Source of the DNA: Lingula anatina
Taxonomy: Eukaryota > Brachiopoda > Lingulata > Lingulida > Lingulidae
Direction of reading: 5' to 3'
Assembly: GCF_001039355.2 (NCBI RefSeq)
Contig: NW_019773637.1
Location: 646,666-668,207 of the forward strand
DNA: 21,542 nucleotides
In this document: positions 17,702 to 21,542 of the stretch, in pieces
Position numbering within the stretch: the stretch's first letter is position 1
Layout of the letters: every line of letters starts with the position of its first letter
Position numbers and translations under genes: made by a program
Notes under the pieces: model-generated
Databases searched by the model: none
What the model was told of the DNA's origin: nothing
The model's input: the letters and a program-made list of their open reading frames with translations, nothing else

Positions 17702-17866
17702 TAACAATTTAAAGTAATAGTTCATATTGTAATAATGGGGGGAGTTTTGTTCGTCAAAAGGGGGGAGAGTGTGACGATGTTGTGTTAGTTGAGATTGTTT
17801 AATTTATATTGCTACCGGTAGATGTCTCTATAAGTAAAGTGTTACCCGGTGTGCAAGTTTGAATCT
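17702..17866 (+). mobile_element. Inverted fragment of a second copy of the large Gypsy element
   Basis: On the plus strand: ~55 bases of the region before the PPT (TTTAAAGTAATAGTTC...), the PPT (AAAAGGGGGGAGAG), then the LTR start TGTGACGATG through GTTTGAATCT, where similarity stops. It differs from 4373-4440 by a few substitutions, so it is a separate or diverged copy. With the 5' LTR it forms a head-to-head inverted repeat. Confidence 0.85.
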
Positions 17867-17932
17867 GTCATGCCTACACAATCAACTAGGGGTAAAGATA
17901 ATTACCCCCTAACAGTTTTACTAGGCATGACA
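17866..17932. repeat. 67-bp palindromic element
   Basis: TGTCATGCCTA at 17866-17876 is exactly inverted at 17922-17932 (TAGGCATGACA). Inside, GGGGTAA (17889-17895) pairs with TTACCCC (17902-17908). It starts where LTR similarity ends. A mini-MITE or an extruding hairpin that attracted the rearrangement are both possible. Confidence 0.7.
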
Positions 17933-18426
17933 AATGTTTAAGCTGGTTAGTTTGATAGCAATTTAGTGAGAATCTCTTAACACAGGTAAGGTAGATACAT
18001 ATAGTGATTATTTTCTGGTTTCATTGATAACATTAAACAAAGCCTCACTGGGCTGTTTAGATAACTTTCTGGTTCCCTTAGATAAGATATAAAGTCAGAG
18101 GATATAGTGTCCATTGTCAAGGTAAGGTAATGCACTTAATTAAAAACTCAAATGGTTTGTGCCTTCCACATTAGCAAGACCACAATAATTTGAATAGATA
18201 TATATACAGGAAGGAAGGTTCAGCTGTATAAGTGGCCCACTGGCTGTAATGTTGGCTATTTTATTTTATTTCTTTTTCTTTTAATGAATATTAAATAATT
18301 ATGAAATAAATAATGCTAAATATCTGTCATACATCTCCCTTGTCCAATAAACTAACTTGTGTGCCTCAAATGTTCTACAGATAACTTTGAGAAACTTTAC
18401 ATTAAACATTGATCTAACTACCAATC
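17933..18426. other. AT-rich non-coding stretch
   Basis: No open frame, structure or known repeat is seen. It is the 3' flank of the spliced gene on the minus strand. Confidence 0.4.
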
Positions 18427-18750
18427 CTACTCTGCGGAAAAAATGTAAACGTCATCATTTATCTCAAACACACCACCCCTATTAACTTTTTCAGTCCATT
18501 CACGGATATATTCCAAGAAGTTTGCAGCCTTCCCAGTTGTCTTTGACCATGAGCTTAAAATGGGCAAACAGTACTGGTGGTGTAAATTGCAACTCTTTTG
18601 AAATCTCCTGGCTAAAGCAAAGGGAATATAGCCTGCCACATATCTTAAAGTTTTTTCCTCCTCTGGGGTCATTTTCTCCTGTGGTTTAATTATTTTCAGG
18701 GCCAAAGTACACTGGTGCATCAATAACATCTCTGCGGGATGACACACTCT
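18427..18750 (-). CDS. Last exon of an unknown spliced gene
   Basis: It opens at a splice acceptor (ACCAATTTTTAG) in phase 0, exactly the phase in which the exon at 18935-19413 ends, and runs 107 codons to TAG. Residues: RVCHPAEMLLMHQCTLALKI, then EEEKTLRYVAGYIPFALARR, FLEYIREWTEKVNRGG and VFEINDDVYIFSAE. YVAGYI followed by a basic helix recalls the C-terminal part of several transposase-derived proteins, but I cannot name the family. The matching phases and intact frame suggest a real coding exon. Confidence 0.55.
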   Translation of the reverse strand, partial: RVCHPAEMLLMHQCTLALKIIKPQEKMTPEEEKTLRYVAGYIPFALARRFQKSCNLHHQYCLPILSSWSKTTGKAANFLEYIREWTEKVNRGGVFEINDDVYIFSAE

Positions 18751-18934
18751 CTAAAAATTGGTAATAATGTTCTGTAAAAGTAGCTCAGCAGTTGAGTCTA
18801 TGTTAAACGCAGATGAAAAGACCCTGAACTTCTGTTAAACATTGTCACTTAATCTAAATGAATGTAAGTGACTCGGCATGATCATCCTGGCTGAGGACAG
18901 AATGAACTTTATATCACCTGATACCAATACCTAC

Positions 18935-19413
18935 CTGCCACAGTTCACTGGCCAAATAAGATTTAAAACTGGAAAATTCTTCTGTTTCTTTCATGTGTAG
19001 CAGTGGCTTGGCTATCTCTGACACCATATCTCACCACATGTACTGAACTGCTCTTCCACACTTTGTCGAGCTATCACATATTTTTCCAATGCAACATCCA
19101 AAAATCTTTGGTAAATCAAAGGGTCCTTTACACTAGTAACACCAATCTCAGAACAAAATGAGTCAAAATTCTCTTTGCCGGTCACATCTGATCTCATGTT
19201 GTGGAATGCTCCAATTGCAAAGACAGTAAGCCTAGAATTGCTGGTCATTTTTATGTGGTCACCACTTATGACCACAGCATGCAATTGGCTTTTCAGGTTT
19301 CTCAGATAATCAGTGAGTAATTGTTTGTTCTCTCCGTGTAATGATTTCTTTCTTACAACTTCTGCGGCTTCAGCAGCCCTTCTACCCCTCTCAAGCATTG
19401 CAAAAATCTCGCA
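18935..19413 (-). CDS. Internal exon of the same unknown gene, one frame break
   Basis: Acceptor TTCTCTTTCCAG (an alternative, CTCTTTGCAG, lies 17 bases upstream). The frame reads CEIFAMLERGRRAAEAAEVV, DYLRNLKSQLHAVV, VFAIGAFHNMRSD, FLDVALEKYVIARQSVEEQF. Near 19025 a one-base shift is needed, after which SEIAKPLLHMKETEEFSSF and YLASELWQ continue to a donor CAG-GTAGGT. Without the shift it stops at 19012. A lost base (mutation or sequence error) explains this better than an intron, because the splice-like sites around it are only ~40 bases apart. Charged helices dominate and no known domain is seen. Confidence 0.5.
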
Positions 19414-20435
19414 CTGGAAAGAGAATACCCGCTGCAAAGAGTTTAGTGTATGGGACAAATTTCTCTACCCTAAGGCATAGTCATCATCTGAACACTTTCA
19501 CAGTAAATTCGTCACATTGTTTGTAAAGAAACAAGACTAAAACATTTTATTTAAAATCCTTACTACAACATACGGAAGTGATATTTTATACTTACAATAT
19601 TGTATTATTGCACCATAGAATACAGAACATCTATGATCTCCTATGTGAGTTAGCTGACATGTTGTTGACCAGAGCATCTACTCGTGGCTGTGGCAGGGTA
19701 CGTCTACATGGGGGCAAAATATCATAATCTCTCTTCCTCTTCTGAATTTCTTGGCTCCTTACCAGAAACATACTTTACAACGATCTTAGATCAGTATTTC
19801 AGTAAAATTTACAGTTTCTCTGTCAGATGTGCCTTTAGCCTTATAACAATCTTTCCACTTTTTTCTTAGCTTTCTATGCGTTTTCTGTCAGTTTTGTACT
19901 GATATTGTGGCATTTTTTCATTCCTATTGTGTGCCTGTTGTTGATTTTATGTTAAACGCGATAAATATATGCAGATAAATATGTAATTAAAGAAGATGTA
20001 ATCAAATCGATCACAAATTTATATATGAGAAAAGCTAATTCTTTCGCCCACTGGTCTGCACTACATTTAACGCCATGGCATCGCTCTTCGACAAAATGTA
20101 TATATTTCTGGAATTACATTTCTAGAATTCACTTGCTAGAAATAAAGATAAAAGTCTTACAATCATGAAGGTCACTTTTGAAGCTATTGAACTTACTTGT
20201 ATTGTTATCGTTAGTAAAAACTGACAAAAACTGCCCAAAAATATTTGCTCGGAAAAGATGACTTTCATTTCATAACAAAGACATGGGAAAACATGGAAGA
20301 CGGATGGCTAGAATTAAAAAGAAGCTCTTTTGTGAATGATAATCTGTTTAATTTTTTAGAATTTGGGCATTTTTTTTTTCGCCCCTGATGCCTTTTCATG
20401 AGTTGCTTCAGCTCATTAGGGTTGGACCGGCCTAC
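19414..20435 (-). other. Intron region, with one possible small exon
   Basis: Mostly AT-rich and non-coding. A weak exon candidate at 19596-19677 ends in a good donor (GTAAGT) and contains LTHIGDHRCSVFYGAIIQY. Its acceptor is poor and its phase does not fit the exon at 19413. An overlapping frame, RRTLPQPRVDALVNN, is an alternative. Confidence 0.35.
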
Positions 20436-20626
20436 CTCTGGTTGCTTCAGTATCTGTCAACTTGAACCCTGCTGAATCAGTTAAGACATGTTCTCCGGGA
20501 AAGTGTCCCGTCTCTATAATCATCCTTAATACTTCAGATACACTACATGTATTGGGCATCAAATTTACAGTTATAAGTGCCCCAGGGCTTAAAGACTTCC
20601 CGAAAACCACTCCCTGATAAATCTTC
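20436..20626 (-). CDS. Upstream exon of the unknown spliced gene
   Basis: A clean 191-bp exon: acceptor GATTTCTTTTTACAG, frame KIYQGVVFGKSLSPGALITV, NLMPNTCSVSEVLRMIIETG, HFPGEHVLTDSAGFKLTD, donor CAGAG-GTAGGC. It begins and ends with one extra base, so it needs partners in matching phase; none was firmly found. I do not recognise the protein. Membership in the same gene as the exons at 19413 and 18750 rests on strand and order only. Confidence 0.5.
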
Positions 20627-20788
20627 CTGTAAAAAGAAATCATCGATCTTTCAATTTTTACTTTCAAAAAAGGGCTATGTCAATTATGTTATTATTTTAA
20701 TCGAATTAAAAAACACAGAAATTCGGGCTTATAAAACTTCATTCTTACATAACTAGTTTCTAGAGGTTCATGAGTACTTAAAATTAAC

Positions 20789-20808
20789 ATATATATATAT
20801 ATATATAT
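20789..20808. repeat. (AT)10 microsatellite
   Basis: Ten AT dinucleotides. Confidence 0.95.
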
Positions 20809-20825
20809 CACAATCTTAATATCCA

Positions 20826-20933
20826 GGGCCCGGTTGCACCAACAGGGTGTAAATTTACTCGGCTACGACTGTCGTAAACCACAACGCCTGGCGTCCGTAC
20901 GCCAGGTTTACTGCTTACGCCCATTGCACCAAG
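20826..20933. repeat. MITE-like fragment with hairpin
   Basis: It begins GGCCCGGTTGCACCAA, a kind of end I recall for short non-autonomous DNA elements in animals, and contains the hairpin CCTGGCGT-CCGT-ACGCCAGG (20887-20906). GTAAACC and GGTTTAC lie on its two sides, and a second TTGCACCAA follows at 20923. The inverted far end was not found, so it may be truncated. Confidence 0.45.
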
Positions 20934-21210
20934 ACAAAAACTGATCGTCTTAATTACATCCGTTTTGTAATTGTCCCCCTTGTCCCATCTGTGTTGTAAT
21001 TATCCTTTTATATCTAAGAAAAAGGTTAAGTAATTTAAGAAAGGACCTAACAATAACACCTATGTTGTAAAAATCCCATTGGGTGGGAGGGAGGGAAAGC
21101 AATAAAATTTGCTGGTTGTTAACACATTAGAGAGAGTATCATAATGCCCTGTGCTGCTTGCGTAGCTGCATTCTAAACTGACAACGCTTCTTATTTGAAA
21201 ACATTGTAAA
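20934..21210. other. Non-coding stretch
   Basis: No gene or repeat is recognised. Confidence 0.4.
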
Positions 21211-21251
21211 ATAAAGGCCATCAGAAGAGTACATAAAGGCCATCAGAAGAG
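21211..21251. repeat. 22-bp tandem duplication
   Basis: ATAAAGGCCATCAGAAGAG occurs twice, 22 bases apart (21211 and 21233). It overlaps the 3' end of the transposase fragment and supplies its stop. Confidence 0.85.
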
Positions 21252-21541
21252 ACCATAGGTTGGTGAAGTTTTGGTGCTTTCAAAAATCTCATCAGGTGTC
21301 TTTGTCTCTGTTCAGATGTCTTTGAGTTTCACACTGTCTGGTCCACTGCATACTTAGAAAATTTGGCATCCAGTTTGAATTGCCCTCGACCAAAAAATGT
21401 CCTTTCTACATCCACGTATTGTCCTTGGACCAGCTGGTGGAGTGAGCGGATGAGCGTAGGAATATCTTGAAGTATCCACTCTGTCTTCATTTTCATAATG
21501 TGGTTAATTGATTCTGCATTATTATTAGTCCACCCTGAGTA
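21221..21541 (-). pseudogene. Transposase-like fragment (MULE-like) at the right edge
   Basis: The frame enters from the window edge: YSGWTNNNAESINHIMKM, then EWILQDIPTLIRSLHQLVQG, QYVDVERTFFGRGQF and AKFSKYAVDQTV. A TGA at 21329 stands where Trp is likely; the frame then continues NSKTSEQRQRHLMRFLKAP to a stop in the 22-bp duplication. W-TNNN-ESIN-x-x-x-K resembles the conserved block after the catalytic domain of MULE-type transposases, as recalled for invertebrate proteins. The rest lies outside the window. Confidence 0.5.
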
Positions 21542-21542
21542 G

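Larger units (their letters stand above)
4017..17706 (-). mobile_element. 13.7-kb Ty3/Gypsy retrotransposon carrying foreign inserts
   Basis: In the minus sense the order is: 5' LTR (17706-17368), tRNA-Ser type PBS (17365-17348), ~1-kb leader, gag, protease, RT, RNase H, integrase start, a 2.5-kb TIR element (12037-9510), rest of integrase (to 8397), ~4 kb of cargo, PPT and 3' LTR (4372-4017). Domain order (PR-RT-RH-IN) fixes it as Ty3/Gypsy. The two LTRs differ by one substitution (4143 versus the matching base at 17494) and one 4-bp TTAA indel. The coding part, by contrast, has at least three in-frame stops, several frameshifts and a shortened gag. The 5' LTR lacks its first ~13 bases and is joined to an inverted fragment, so no target duplication can be read. 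Confidence 0.85.
17368..17706 (-). repeat. 5' LTR of the large Gypsy element, first ~13 bp lost
   Basis: Identical to 4017-4372 except for one substitution, a missing TTAA and the absence of the first bases (TGTGACGATGTTG). Instead of the LTR start, an inverted piece of the 3' end of another copy begins at 17702. Confidence 0.9.

Overview
The window looks like animal DNA, probably from a marine invertebrate. A bivalve or another lophotrochozoan would fit, but this rests on recalled resemblance of the repeat families and was not searched. It is AT-rich and has spliceosomal splice sites. No rRNA, tRNA, CRISPR or bacterial-style operon was seen. Nearly everything is mobile-element DNA in nested layers, and every coding region I can support lies on the minus strand. 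The exception is one short inverted retrotransposon fragment on the plus strand.

Layout from low to high coordinates (genes read right to left). (a) 2-1416: the 3' part of a Ty3/Gypsy-type unit. Its integrase C-terminus is fused to a PHD finger, and a second reading frame follows 28 bases later, behind a good splice acceptor. That frame has a basic patch and a C2H2-like motif and runs off the edge. (b) 1417-3545: a second, Mag-like Gypsy element with a 100-bp LTR. It sits inside the integrase of (a) and is cut at a single N at 3546. (c) 3547-4016: a decayed remnant of a YqaJ-type exonuclease with a PHD-like finger. (d) 4017-17706: a 13.7-kb Ty3/Gypsy element with near-identical LTRs, a tRNA-Ser type primer-binding site, a coiled-coil gag, protease, RT, RNase H and integrase, most of them broken. 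It carries two blocks of foreign DNA. One is a 2.5-kb element with 19-bp terminal inverted repeats and a SWIM-finger transposase remnant (9510-12037), which splits the integrase. The other is about 4 kb between integrase and polypurine tract, holding a hAT transposase pseudogene with an intron and two exon-like reading frames behind splice acceptors. (e) 17702-17866: an inverted piece of another copy of the same element, joined by a 5-bp microhomology, followed by a 67-bp palindrome. (f) 18427-20626: exons of an unrecognised spliced gene with one frame break. (g) 20789-21542: small repeats and a transposase fragment at the right edge.

Three points deserve most attention. First, the PHD-integrase followed by a spliced third frame looks like a retrotransposon that may target histone-marked chromatin. 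Second, element (d) has almost identical LTRs but a heavily damaged pol, which suggests it moved as a non-autonomous passenger. Third, its 5' end carries an inverted junction and a leader array that echoes the primer-binding site. Family assignments come from reading motifs by eye; no database search was possible.
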